A stretch of DNA of 62,018 nucleotides, taken from Anaerolineae bacterium. Lineage in GTDB: Bacteria; Chloroflexota; Anaerolineae; Aggregatilineales; Phototrophicaceae. Below, in pieces: positions 1 to 8,686 of the stretch. Made by a program: the position numbers and the translations under genes. The stretch covers positions 1 to 62,018 of the forward strand of contig JALHNB010000043.1 of assembly GCA_022843745.1 (NCBI GenBank), in the 5' to 3' direction. The notes beneath the pieces are model-generated. The model was not told the DNA's origin, ran no database searches, and saw only the letters and a program-made list of their open reading frames with translations. The stretch's first letter is position 1. Every line of letters begins with the position of its first letter.

Positions 1-600
1 CCCCCAGGTTGCTGTAGGCATTCCCCAGGTTGCCCAACTGATTGCCTTCCCCGCGCCTGTCCCCAATTTGACGTTGGATCACCAGCGCTTGCTCATAATG
101 CTCAATCGCTTTCCCGTACTCCCCCAGGGCGCTGTAGGCATTCCCCAGGTTGCCCAGACTGCCGCCTTCCCCGCGCCTGTCCCCAATTTGACGTTGGATC
201 ACCAGCGCTTGCTCATAATGCTCAATCGCTTTCCCGTACTCCCCCAAGTTACGGTAGGCATTCCCCAGGTTGCCCAACTGATTGCCTTCCCCGCGCCGAT
301 CCCCGATCTGGCGGGCGATGGTGAGCGCTTGCTCATAATACTCTATCGCTTTCCCGTACTCCCCCAAGTTACGGTAGGCATTCCCCAGGTTGCCCAACTG
401 ATTGCCTTCCCCGCGCCGATCCCCGTTTTGGCGCGAAATGACGAGTGCCTTTTGATGATGCTCAATCGCTTTCCCGTACTCTCCCAGGTCGCTGTAGGCA
501 TTCCCCAGGTTGCCCAGGTCAGCCCCTTCGCCTTGCCTGTCACCGATTTGGCGGGCGATAGTGAGCGCTTGCTGGTGATACTCAGTGGATTTGCTAAACT
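1..600 (-). repeat. 120-bp tandem repeats encoding TPR units
   Basis: Five units of 120 bp lie in tandem, about 61-180, 181-300, 301-420, 421-540 and a more diverged one to 600, with a partial unit at 1-60. Units 61-180 and 181-300 are identical over their first 65 or so bases, and the 241-300 and 361-420 segments are also nearly identical. Each encodes 40 residues of a TPR. The DNA-level identity points to recent duplication or gene conversion, and such arrays are prone to copy-number change and assembly error. Confidence 0.9.
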
Positions 601-2497
601 CCCCTAGGCCAGCATAGACCAGCCCGAGACCTGAAAGATGGAGACGTTCACCCTTTCGATAAGCGATTTGACGACTGATTTCGAGCGCCCGCGTATAGGA
701 AGCGATGGCATTTGGATAGTCGTTCAAGCTTAAGTACGCGCTCCCAAGATTACCCAAGTACATATCCTGAGCCTGGCGATCACCAGACTGTTCTGTCACT
801 GTTACTGCGAGTTGGAGCAATTGAATCGCTTGAGAAAAGTATCCCTGTAAATCAAGGATTTCACTTCCACTGGCGTATAAATTATTCGCAAGTTCCTCGA
901 TGGGAGCGCCCATACCATTTCCCGCAGCCCAAACCGCCACGCCCATCAGATTATCCAAATCAGGGCGCAGGGCAGCGAAATTTTCGAGTGTCGCTTCTGC
1001 ATAGCGCCGGATGTAGGCCATGCAAGCGTCCAACGCGCGGCGCTGCATTTGCTCGTCGGCAAGACTGTGAGCGTAGCTATAGGCCAGGTCATGGATGGCG
1101 TAGTAAGCGATAGTGTCATTGGTTTGTGGGATGCGCTCGACGAGGCCGTGCTGTTCGAGCGTGGTGAGATGTGTTTCAACCTGCGACTCGGCATAAAGGC
1201 TTACCATCTCCGCCGTCATTCGCGGGGCGAAAAACGCGCCGAAGGCCAGAAACACGTTGCGCGGCTCGTCGTCCAGCGCTTCAAGGCTGACCTCAATCAG
1301 CTTGGCGATACTCTCGCGTCCGACCTGGCTAAATTCCAGCGGCATTTTCAGCGTGTCCGGCTGCGCCTGAATGCGTGAGAGTAGTTCGGCGGGTGTAAGC
1401 TTGCTGGCTTTGAGGTTTTTGCCCGCGATTTCGATGGCGAAGGCATGATAGCCGAGTAATTTACAAAGCGCTACGGCTCGCGAATCATTGTTCAGGTCGC
1501 GTCCGGCGTGATAACTCAGCAGTAGCAGCGCATCCGCCTGCCCAAGTTCTTCGACTTCGCGAAGCTGCCCCTCAATCGGATAGCGGTGGCGGGCGGTCAT
1601 TAATACAGGCAGGTTGCGCGGGGTAGCTTGCAGGAGCGTGTGGAGCGCCGCGCCGTTCCAGCAGTCATCCAGAACCAGCAGCGTCACGCCTGATTCGCGC
1701 AAAATTTGGCGCATCGCTTTAATTTTGTTCTCACCATTCTCGCGTGCAATAGACTGCGATAACCCGAAAGGTCGCGCCAGCGCCTCAAACAGCGACTCGG
1801 CAGGGCTGCTGCCCGCTTTCAGCCAAAGGACATTCTTTTGCCCCCACTGACCAACGGCCTCCGCTGCCAGCGCCGTCTTGCCCATGCCGCCGAAACCTTG
1901 CAGCAGCACCCGTTCGCCATTTTTCAGCAGGCTCAAAATCTCGGCCAGCAGCGCATCGCGGCCAAAGAGCTTACGCGGGCGTTCATGCAGATCATCGGGG
2001 TCATCGATCAACAGCGCGTCCGCCGAGCCGGGGCGATCCGGGTTCACCCCGCCCCACTCGAACAGCGCTTGAGTCAATTTGACGCGGAAATCGTTCACAT
2101 CGGTAAACTGTGCGCGAATCAGCTTGTCAATCTTCTTTTTGAACGCGGTCAGTTGGTCAAAATTTTTGGGGTCATTGTGTTCGGGAGGCCAGGGATGCTT
2201 GGGATCAATCACAAAACACAGACGATCCAGTTTGCGTTCCCCGGCGTAATCGAACTCGATCTCAGTTACGCTGAGGGTATTTGGAGGCTCAATATAGCCG
2301 TACCGATGAGCGAAAATGCCGACGTAGAGATCGGCTTCATCCACTTTACGCTTGCTGCCTTCGGTTGCGCCCGTCGGCATCGCGGTAAAATATTCCATCG
2401 CAATCGGGTGATAGCCGAGGCGCAGACAGATTTCAATCGCTGCCTTACGATACTCGGCGAGGTCATTGCTGGTGCTGCTGATAAAAACGGTTCGCAT
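1..2497 (-). CDS. STAND protein: DUF4062, NB-ARC, TPR (3' end outside window)
   Basis: The frame is open from the ATG at 2497 to the window edge, so about 832 codons are visible and the C-terminus is missing. The N-terminus (MRTVFISSTSNDLAEYR) matches the DUF4062 family, often seen at the front of STAND NTPases. A P-loop GFGGMGKTALA follows, with its Lys near residue 207. A helical region leads into TPR repeats (about residue 540 on), the last of them near-perfect 40-residue units of the type EYGKAIEHYEQALVI. STAND proteins are nucleotide-switch ATPases in which the repeats sense and the N-terminal domain acts. DUF4062 as effector is an inference. AGGA lies about 9 nt before the ATG. It is a single gene with no visible partner; the META gene downstream of its start points the same way but has its own terminator. 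Confidence 0.88.
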   Translation of the reverse strand, partial: MRTVFISSTSNDLAEYRKAAIEICLRLGYHPIAMEYFTAMPTGATEGSKRKVDEADLYVGIFAHRYGYIEPPNTLSVTEIEFDYAGERKLDRLCFVIDPKHPWPPEHNDPKNFDQLTAFKKKIDKLIRAQFTDVNDFRVKLTQALFEWGGVNPDRPGSADALLIDDPDDLHERPRKLFGRDALLAEILSLLKNGERVLLQGFGGMGKTALAAEAVGQWGQKNVLWLKAGSSPAESLFEALARPFGLSQSIARENGENKIKAMRQILRESGVTLLVLDDCWNGAALHTLLQATPRNLPVLMTARHRYPIEGQLREVEELGQADALLLLSYHAGRDLNNDSRAVALCKLLGYHAFAIEIAGKNLKASKLTPAELLSRIQAQPDTLKMPLEFSQVGRESIAKLIEVSLEALDDEPRNVFLAFGAFFAPRMTAEMVSLYAESQVETHLTTLEQHGLVERIPQTNDTIAYYAIHDLAYSYAHSLADEQMQRRALDACMAYIRRYAEATLENFAALRPDLDNLMGVAVWAAGNGMGAPIEELANNLYASGSEILDLQGYFSQAIQLLQLAVTVTEQSGDRQAQDMYLGNLGSAYLSLNDYPNAIASYTRALEISRQIAYRKGERLHLSGLGLVYAGLGEFSKSTEYHQQALTIARQIGDRQGEGADLGNLGNAYSDLGEYGKAIEHHQKALVISRQNGDRRGEGNQLGNLGNAYRNLGEYGKAIEYYEQALTIARQIGDRRGEGNQLGNLGNAYRNLGEYGKAIEHYEQALVIQRQIGDRRGEGGSLGNLGNAYSALGEYGKAIEHYEQALVIQRQIGDRRGEGNQLGNLGNAYSNLG

Positions 2498-2584
2498 GGC
2501 GCGTGTCCTAAGCTCTCTATCCAATCAATATTACACGCGCTTCAATTTCTGCGAAACAATTTTTGAAAACGTATATTTCCAATC

Positions 2585-2613
2585 AAAAAGGGCGACTTCG
2601 GTGAGCCGCCCCC
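2585..2613 (-). terminator. Rho-independent terminator of the first META gene
   Basis: Read on the minus strand, a GC-rich hairpin with arms around GGGCG and CGCCC is followed directly by CTTTTT. It lies 17 nt beyond the stop at 2630, in the right orientation for the META gene. The stem is imperfect. Confidence 0.6.
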
Positions 2614-2629
2614 GGAATGTCGTCAACGA

Positions 2630-3715
2630 TCAGCCACTTGCGTCTGTCTGCGCAATAGATATGAACGTCAGCGTTTGCTCGTCGCCATACCAGATCGTCA
2701 GACGGCCTCGTGCCAGTTCGAAGCGCGTCGCCGTTTGCAGCGCTTGTAAAAATGCGGCTTCCTGCTGAGTGATCGTGTCGTCCGCGCAGGCCATCATCGT
2801 GCTGACCAACGGGCTAAATGTCAGCGAGTCGCCATCCAGCGTGTAAGTGCCGCTGTAGCCATTGCAGCCACCCGTGCCGGATACCGCGTTGCCCTCGCCA
2901 AATTCCAGCGTGACCGCGCTTTCCGCGACGACAGGTGTCCCATCAATCGCTTCCAACAACCACTGTGTCCCCGTCAGCGAGACGACAAAGTGTAATTCCT
3001 GTTCGTCGCCATACCAGACCGTCAAGCCGTCATCGGTGAGTTCATAGCGTGTCGCTGTTTGCAGCGCTTCAAAAAATGCCGTTTCCTGCGCCCCTGCTGC
3101 CTCGTCTGCGCAGGCCATTTTGGTGCTGATGACCTCGCCGAACGTCAACGCGCTGCCATTGACCATATGGCTGCCGCTGTAACTATTACAGCCGCCCGAA
3201 CCCATCACCCCCCTATCGCTGCCCAAAGTCATGGTGACGACGCTCCCATCGGCAACAGGTGTCTCGCCAATGGATTCCAACTGCCATTGTAGGCCGATGA
3301 GTTCCTTGCCTTTGACAAATCGAAGTTCCTGGTTATCGCCGTACCAGATCGTCAGGCCTTCGTCGGTCAGTTCGTAGCGCGTGGCGGTGTTGAGCGCTTC
3401 AAAAAAGGCCGTTTCCTGCGCCCCGACTGCTTCATCTGCGCACATCATCAGCGTACTGGCGATCCCGCTGAACGTCAGCGCGTCACCCTCGACAGCATAA
3501 CTGCCGCCGTAACTGTTACAGCCGCCCGAACCGATGACCTGGGCAGCATCAATAAATTCGAGCGTGGCGCTTGCTCCCTCGGCAGCAGGCGTACCGGCGT
3601 AAGATTCCAGTTCCCATCGTGTGCCTGCCAGCCCATTCTCCGACTGCGCGAATGCCGCCGGGGCAAGTGCTAAAATCAATAGAAACCCTGTTATCAAGCG
3701 TAATAGATTTTTCAT
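2630..3715 (-). CDS. Secreted protein with three META (HslJ-like) domains
   Basis: The 361-aa product starts with a signal peptide ending near AFAQ (residues 1-24). Three tandem META-type domains of about 105 residues follow, each with a GT-W-L start, a GSGGCN(S/G)Y motif, a STxMxCAD motif and a final YGDxQxLxF strand. META domains occur in HslJ and in secreted or lipid-anchored envelope proteins linked to stress or inhibitor resistance; the exact role is unknown. The Cys in GGCN and the Cys in MxCA are present in every repeat and could pair outside the cell. AGGAGG lies 4 nt before the ATG. A paralogue of the same three-domain design lies at 9731-10813. Confidence 0.9.
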   Translation of the reverse strand: MKNLLRLITGFLLILALAPAAFAQSENGLAGTRWELESYAGTPAAEGASATLEFIDAAQVIGSGGCNSYGGSYAVEGDALTFSGIASTLMMCADEAVGAQETAFFEALNTATRYELTDEGLTIWYGDNQELRFVKGKELIGLQWQLESIGETPVADGSVVTMTLGSDRGVMGSGGCNSYSGSHMVNGSALTFGEVISTKMACADEAAGAQETAFFEALQTATRYELTDDGLTVWYGDEQELHFVVSLTGTQWLLEAIDGTPVVAESAVTLEFGEGNAVSGTGGCNGYSGTYTLDGDSLTFSPLVSTMMACADDTITQQEAAFLQALQTATRFELARGRLTIWYGDEQTLTFISIAQTDASG

Positions 3716-3916
3716 AGAACCTCCTGTTTACTACACATCTCAGCTTACAGTCTCCTGTTTTCAACACACGTCAGTCTACTGGCTCAGTGTTAGATAAACA
3801 TAGACGTATCATTCACGCGAAACATTCCTCTACAGCTCAGGACTAGAACATATTTGCAATTTTCAGGCACTTTTGTTAAATTTGAACCATCAAAAATAGA
3901 CGAGAATCCAATCGCC

Positions 3917-4285
3917 ATGCAGATTTTTAACGGCATCAACGTGGTATCAATTTCCGTCACTGATCTGGATAAAGCGCGTGATTTTTACGGCAATACGCTG
4001 GGATTTGGTGCGCCTGTTTACGATCTGCCGGAGATGGGCTGGGTCGAGTTCAAAAGCGGCGCGGATTACGGCAACATTTCGGTGACATTGGCAGCGGAGG
4101 GTTGGCAGCCGAGTACAGGCACAACGCTCGTCCTCAACGTCGAGGATTGCCCCAAAGCCTGCGAGGAACTCCGCAGCCGGGGTGTCCGCTGCGATGATCC
4201 TGTCGTCGTTCCCGGCTTCGTGATCGTCTGCGATTTTTACGACCCGTTCGGCAATCGCCTGCAAATGGTCAGCAACGCGCCCTAG
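3917..4285 (+). CDS. VOC-family (glyoxalase/dioxygenase fold) protein
   Basis: This 122-aa protein has the pattern of a single vicinal-oxygen-chelate unit: it begins INVVSISVTDLDKARDFYGN and ends with FYDPFGNRLQMV. The fold normally binds a divalent metal and works as a dimer on small molecules such as glyoxal adducts, catechols or antibiotics. The substrate cannot be read here. The start at 3917 matches the usual family N-terminus; an upstream ATG at 3854 would add 21 residues of unlikely sequence. The gene converges on the TIR gene with only 2 nt between the stops. Confidence 0.82.
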   Translation: MQIFNGINVVSISVTDLDKARDFYGNTLGFGAPVYDLPEMGWVEFKSGADYGNISVTLAAEGWQPSTGTTLVLNVEDCPKACEELRSRGVRCDDPVVVPGFVIVCDFYDPFGNRLQMVSNAP

Positions 4286-4287
4286 AA

Positions 4288-7200
4288 CTACTCCACTGTA
4301 TCAAATGACCTGAGCCAGGCGTTTAGCGCATCGGCATAGCCATTCATCGTATTCACGTCGCCGACGATCTGGATCAGATACGGGTGGTTTTCCACGATCA
4401 GCGCGACAAGCCAACTCCGGCCCCTGCCGGATATTTCAAGTTGGATAATGCGCAGCGCCGAATCATCCTCGCCGAGCGTCACCGTCTGGTCGTCAACCAA
4501 TTCGACACCTTCAGTTTCTAAAGACGTATTCGCGATAGTGATAAGCATGTCCACTAACGTGCTGGCATCTTCGAAACGCGACAGCGCTATCGCAACGCCC
4601 TGGCCCAGGCTCACGACTTGCGCACCCCAGATCGTCTCGCTGGTCACGTCAAACGCGTCATAAAATGCTTGTGCATCCTTGATAAATTGATCGACAGTAT
4701 CCGATACATCTGCACCTTCCCACGTCGCGGGGTCGTTGACATCAGGAATCGTGACCGTTTGCCAAATGGCAGGCACTTCGAAGCGCAAATTATCGAGCGT
4801 GATTACGACACTTGGCGTGGGTATCACGTCAAACCGCGCCGAGTCGATCACCCTGTCAATCGCAGCGGCCTCATTTTCCATCGTTTCGCTGTCGCCGGAA
4901 AACATCAGCCAATATTCCGTTCCCGGCGTGTCAAAGACCACAAAGCGAAATTCAAACAAGATCGGTGATCCAGTCGAGTCAATTGGATTTGGAGATTCGT
5001 AAAAATAGCGCTGCTCATAGCGCGTCACGTCACCAAGCGCAGTTTGAGTCAGCGGCGCTTGTGCGGGGTTATCGGACGCGGTGTAGGCGGCCATCACCCC
5101 CGATAACACGCTCGCCTCGTCAGCGTACAAAAATGTGCGCGGATACGCCCACAAACCAAACCGCAAACTATGGGCACCCTGTGCGGCATCTGGCACATAA
5201 CGCGCATCATGCAGGAGTACCGTCCCCAGGTCAATCTGCTGCGAGAAGACTTCGATCAGATCTATTGGGGTGACAGCGAGGGCTTCGGTGCTGCCGAAAA
5301 GTATCGCGCTCAATAAATTCAGCCCTTGCTGGCCCAGCGGCGAACTCACCCGTTCAAGGCCCAGGATAAAGTCGTGCGTCCGCCGCAAAGCGTTCGTAGA
5401 ATCGGGCGACTCGGCAGGATACCAGTAGGCAGGCACATCCAGCGTGATCTGATTTTCGGCGCTGACGATGCGCGTAACATCACTTGGCGGCGTGGTCGCG
5501 TAAACAAAACGATTGCCCAAAAACGTAACCGCGAACAGCCCCGAAACCAGCACCACCAGCGCATGAAAACGCCACTGGTCGAGATCGCGCCGAAAACTCA
5601 ACTTAAGGCGAGGTTGGCGGGCAGGCAGCCAGCTTCGCAGCAGGACGGCGTATACGAACAAATAGAAAGCCGTGTTGACAACCAGAATCCCCCCCAGCGC
5701 GATCCTCATATCGAGGCCTGCCAGAGCCGGTTCGAGCAGGACACTCACCAGCAGGTTGAACACCGGAAGCGCGACACTGATAACGAACAGTTGAGTGACC
5801 GAAATTTCGCGCCGCGTCGCGCGAATCATCAGCCACAGCGTGACCAGGGCATTCACCACCAGATTAATCACCATCGCAGAACGCGCCATCTCCCCAGCAA
5901 GCAGATTCTGAATTGTCGCGCCGACCACGAGATACATGCCGATGTACAAAAAACCGATGGCTGAAGCCGCCCGCCCCGGCAAAATTGATTTTTCGAACGC
6001 CTGCGGTGTCTGGTGAGTGCTGAAGCTGGTGCTGATCTTGTCGCTGCCAATGTTGAGAATGTCGAGGGCCATCGCGGTTAAACGTGGGCGCTGCTGGCGG
6101 CGATAATCGACAAACTGGAAGCGAGCTAACGGTTTAAACCGCGCCCAATCATCGAGCGCACTGGCCGCCACGCAGATAATTTTTTCACTCGATTCGGCAT
6201 AATGTTGCAGCATGTCGTCCGGCGTGTAGTTGCTCAACACCAGAATCGTGAAATCTGCGCTATCAGCCTCACCCCCTACCCTCTCCGCAAACAGCGAAGG
6301 TGAATTCGACTCATCATTTGCTCCCCTGGCTCCTTGTGGGAGAGGGGTTGGGGGTGAGGGGTTTACAATGCTGACCGCTGATAGCTGGTCGCTGTTTTCA
6401 TGCCCTGCCCGCTGCATCTCGTGGTGAATCTGGTCGACGATTCGCTTGTCTTCCGGCGCAGCCACGACATGATACGTCTTGCCGGAAAGCGTCGGGCGTT
6501 GAATTAATCCGCGCCTGGGGAGCGACATGCGCGAACGGTGGCGATCCGTCCCCTGCCCCAGCGGCGACCAGCGCTCCACATCCGGCGAGAAATTGACCAG
6601 CACCGCCCCTAACGCAAATATTGGTGTCAGCCACAGCGAAATAAACGGCGAGGCGATGAGCGTCACAACCAAAAGCGCACGCGGTTCGCGAAACGAGCGA
6701 CGCCGCAAAAATGCCAGTGTGCGATCTCCGAGCCAGGCTGTGATCGCCAGCCCGCCAAGCATCATCGGCCAGTAAATGCTGAATCCGACCACGCTGATCC
6801 ACAGCATCGTGCCTGTCAGCACCACCAGCGCGAAGGCCACGAACGCCACCCCCAGCGGCATAACTGTCGGGATGCGCCAGCGATTCGGTGTCGGGAGAAC
6901 GTCGAAAACGCGCTCCTCCTTTTTGATGATCTCTGCCAGCCGCGTGATATTCTGCTGGAAATTGCGCCGCAAATCGAGAATCGCGACGGCCTCATTTTTG
7001 AGTTTATCGAGTGGAATCGGCGCGTTGTTGGTTTTCTCTGATGCCGGAATCGGATCGAACGTGACGGCCTCAAATAAAATGACGTAAACGGGCTTGTTTT
7101 TTTCGAGCGCGTCCAGCCATTCCAGCGCCACCCAGGGCGAATTGAACGAGGCACGTGAGGCCAGCACGATCATGCCGTCGCAGTCCGTCAGGCCGCGTTG

Positions 7201-7353
7201 AATCTCATCCGCCCACACCGACCCCGGCTCAAGCTGCTGCAGGTCGAACCAGACGTTGACACCTGCTTTTTGCAGTGCGACGACAGCAGACTCAGCGAAA
7301 TAGAGTTCCTGGCGTGAGTAGCTGAAAAAATAGAGTGGGTTGGCGGCGGACAT
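4288..7353 (-). CDS. Multi-pass membrane TIR-domain protein
   Basis: The TIR domain covers residues 1-130 (PLYFFSYSRQELYFAES) and keeps the Glu of WVALEWL at position 78, the place of the catalytic Glu in NAD-cleaving TIRs. Two membrane segments lie at about 165-250. A weaker TIR-like segment follows (YHVVAAPEDKRIVDQI to FQFVDYRRQQRP), then five more membrane segments. The C-terminal third looks extracytoplasmic and holds two similar domains starting ITLDVPAYWYP and FEVPAIW, reminiscent of PsbP-like folds. The start at 7353 has AGGAG 6 nt upstream; an in-frame ATG at 7368 lacks this. A dispersed repeat is translated in frame inside the second TIR-like segment. The likely role is a membrane sensor with a cytosolic TIR output; this is inferred. 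Confidence 0.85.
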   Translation of the reverse strand: MSAANPLYFFSYSRQELYFAESAVVALQKAGVNVWFDLQQLEPGSVWADEIQRGLTDCDGMIVLASRASFNSPWVALEWLDALEKNKPVYVILFEAVTFDPIPASEKTNNAPIPLDKLKNEAVAILDLRRNFQQNITRLAEIIKKEERVFDVLPTPNRWRIPTVMPLGVAFVAFALVVLTGTMLWISVVGFSIYWPMMLGGLAITAWLGDRTLAFLRRRSFREPRALLVVTLIASPFISLWLTPIFALGAVLVNFSPDVERWSPLGQGTDRHRSRMSLPRRGLIQRPTLSGKTYHVVAAPEDKRIVDQIHHEMQRAGHENSDQLSAVSIVNPSPPTPLPQGARGANDESNSPSLFAERVGGEADSADFTILVLSNYTPDDMLQHYAESSEKIICVAASALDDWARFKPLARFQFVDYRRQQRPRLTAMALDILNIGSDKISTSFSTHQTPQAFEKSILPGRAASAIGFLYIGMYLVVGATIQNLLAGEMARSAMVINLVVNALVTLWLMIRATRREISVTQLFVISVALPVFNLLVSVLLEPALAGLDMRIALGGILVVNTAFYLFVYAVLLRSWLPARQPRLKLSFRRDLDQWRFHALVVLVSGLFAVTFLGNRFVYATTPPSDVTRIVSAENQITLDVPAYWYPAESPDSTNALRRTHDFILGLERVSSPLGQQGLNLLSAILFGSTEALAVTPIDLIEVFSQQIDLGTVLLHDARYVPDAAQGAHSLRFGLWAYPRTFLYADEASVLSGVMAAYTASDNPAQAPLTQTALGDVTRYEQRYFYESPNPIDSTGSPILFEFRFVVFDTPGTEYWLMFSGDSETMENEAAAIDRVIDSARFDVIPTPSVVITLDNLRFEVPAIWQTVTIPDVNDPATWEGADVSDTVDQFIKDAQAFYDAFDVTSETIWGAQVVSLGQGVAIALSRFEDASTLVDMLITIANTSLETEGVELVDDQTVTLGEDDSALRIIQLEISGRGRSWLVALIVENHPYLIQIVGDVNTMNGYADALNAWLRSFDTVE
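6268..6363. repeat. Pyrimidine-rich palindromic repeat inserted in the TIR gene
   Basis: The ends are inverted copies (CCTCACCCCCTACCCTCTCC against GAGAGGGGTTGGGGGTGAGG), about 96 bp overall. In the gene it encodes a stretch containing PSPPTPLPQGARG and FAERVGGEA, a translation well known from intragenic copies of this kind of palindrome. A related copy is intergenic at 18787-18899. Confidence 0.8.
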
Positions 7354-7604
7354 ACGTTTCTCCTGCACACGAATGGGTTTTCATTATGGCGCAGGAGCGA
7401 TGGTGGCGCAAAAGCAAGGGCGTAGAAACGATCCGACCATCCCTCTATTGCACAACGTGCCAGCCCGTTTCATATTCAAATCAGCGCAATATGCAGCCTC
7501 GCGCAAATCTGACTCTTCGCCAACCATTCATAAGTCCAAAAGGCTATATTTTGACGTAATATATGCCAGATCACTTTTTACGAGCGCATTTAGGAGGTTG
7601 AGCC

Positions 7605-8549
7605 ATGCGCATTTATCCGATTTTTTTGGTCGTTTGTCTGGCAATCTTTTCCGGCGCGGCACTGGCGCAGGACGAAGCATTTGAGATCACCGGGGCGGAA
7701 GTGGCGGCGCAACCGGACGGCGTGGCCTGGGATGCTGCACCTGACCCTGACGGCAGCACATTTTATTTCACCACCAATCGCGGCGTTTTCAGCGTTCCAG
7801 CCGGGGGTGGCGACGTTGAAACGATTTCCGAGAGCATGGTCGCGCCGTTGGGTATTGCCGTCAGCACTGATGGTCTGACCATCTATGTGACCGATCCCTG
7901 GTCAGCCGGGCCAGCGGGTAACGGGATTTTCGCGATCCCGGCTGAGGGCGGCGATCCGGTCATCGTCGAAGGCACTTATGGCACATCCCCACGCGGCCTG
8001 ACTGTCATCAACGAAAATGGCGCGGATTACCTCTATTTTACGGGCATCAATCCGGCGGATGGTCAGCCAGCGATCTTCAAAAATCTCGCCAGCGGCGGGA
8101 TGGAGGCGATCAACATCAGCAGCGGTGCGCCTCTAGTCGATCCAAGCGGCATCACGGTCACACAGGACAGCGTGATCTATGTGCTGGATCGCCTCGCGGC
8201 AGGCAACGGACTCGGCAGCGTATTTCGAATCAACGGCACGGAATTCGAGGCTATCGCGACGGAAATTCGCACGGGCGCACAGCTTGCGGGGATCGCGCTG
8301 ACTCAGAACGAGGGGGCGCTGCTGGTGTCACAGCTTGATCCTGTAGCAGGCACAGCGCAGGTCTTGCTGGTCAATCTGGAAAATATGGAGACGAATATTG
8401 TCGATGTGGTCATCAATGTGAACACGTCCGCTGGTGGTTTACACCGCGCCCATAACGCCGATATTTTCGCCTGGGCGGATTCCGGCGGCACAATTGGCAG
8501 AGGCCAGATTTATCGCGTCACGGGCAGCGCCCAGCCATCGGGATTCTAA
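7605..8549 (+). CDS. Secreted beta-propeller (SMP-30/NHL-like) protein
   Basis: The 314-aa product has a signal peptide (MRIYPIFLVVCLAIFSGAALAQ) and then repeated blades of the type GIAVSTDGLTIYVTD, GLTVINENGADYLYFT and GITVTQDSVIYVLD, which suggests a six-bladed propeller of the SMP-30/NHL class. Such proteins bind ligands or hydrolyse lactones; no catalytic residues could be picked with confidence. AGGAGG at 7592-7597 lies 7 nt before the ATG, a strong ribosome binding site. It stands alone, divergent from the TIR gene, and is followed by a perfect 9-bp hairpin. Confidence 0.8.
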   Translation: MRIYPIFLVVCLAIFSGAALAQDEAFEITGAEVAAQPDGVAWDAAPDPDGSTFYFTTNRGVFSVPAGGGDVETISESMVAPLGIAVSTDGLTIYVTDPWSAGPAGNGIFAIPAEGGDPVIVEGTYGTSPRGLTVINENGADYLYFTGINPADGQPAIFKNLASGGMEAINISSGAPLVDPSGITVTQDSVIYVLDRLAAGNGLGSVFRINGTEFEAIATEIRTGAQLAGIALTQNEGALLVSQLDPVAGTAQVLLVNLENMETNIVDVVINVNTSAGGLHRAHNADIFAWADSGGTIGRGQIYRVTGSAQPSGF

Positions 8550-8580
8550 GCAAGCCAGATAACGCCTTCACGTTGATTTG

Positions 8581-8603
8581 TAGGGGCGAGGCGTGCCTCG
8601 CCC
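8581..8603. repeat. GTAGGGGCG-family hairpin
   Basis: The sequence contains perfect 9-bp arms GGGCGAGGC and GCCTCGCCC around a GT loop, between converging genes. It belongs to the dispersed GTAGGGGCG hairpin family of this window and could act as a bidirectional transcription end. Confidence 0.75.
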
Positions 8604-8686
8604 AAAAATAGTTCGCAATCACCAATTTATTCGCAAAACTTCCCCATGAATCTGATGTGGTTTACGGGGTTCGAACGCGCGGATTT

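Noticed and set aside
1-600. CRISPR-like array because of regular repeats
   Set aside because: The period is 120 bp without unique spacers, and it encodes TPR units in frame.
68-607. Plus-strand repeat protein of about 180 residues over the first 600 bases
   Set aside because: It is the antisense reading of the TPR array. The minus-strand frame continues an NB-ARC protein with proper TPR consensus and runs without a stop to 2497.
5326-5964. 212-codon plus-strand frame within the TIR gene
   Set aside because: Antisense to hydrophobic segments; its Arg and Gln-rich product is typical of reversed membrane-segment codons.
8640-8680. Possible tRNA because of GGGGTTCGAAC
   Set aside because: The T-loop-like motif is alone; no acceptor stem, D-arm or anticodon arm can be folded around it.
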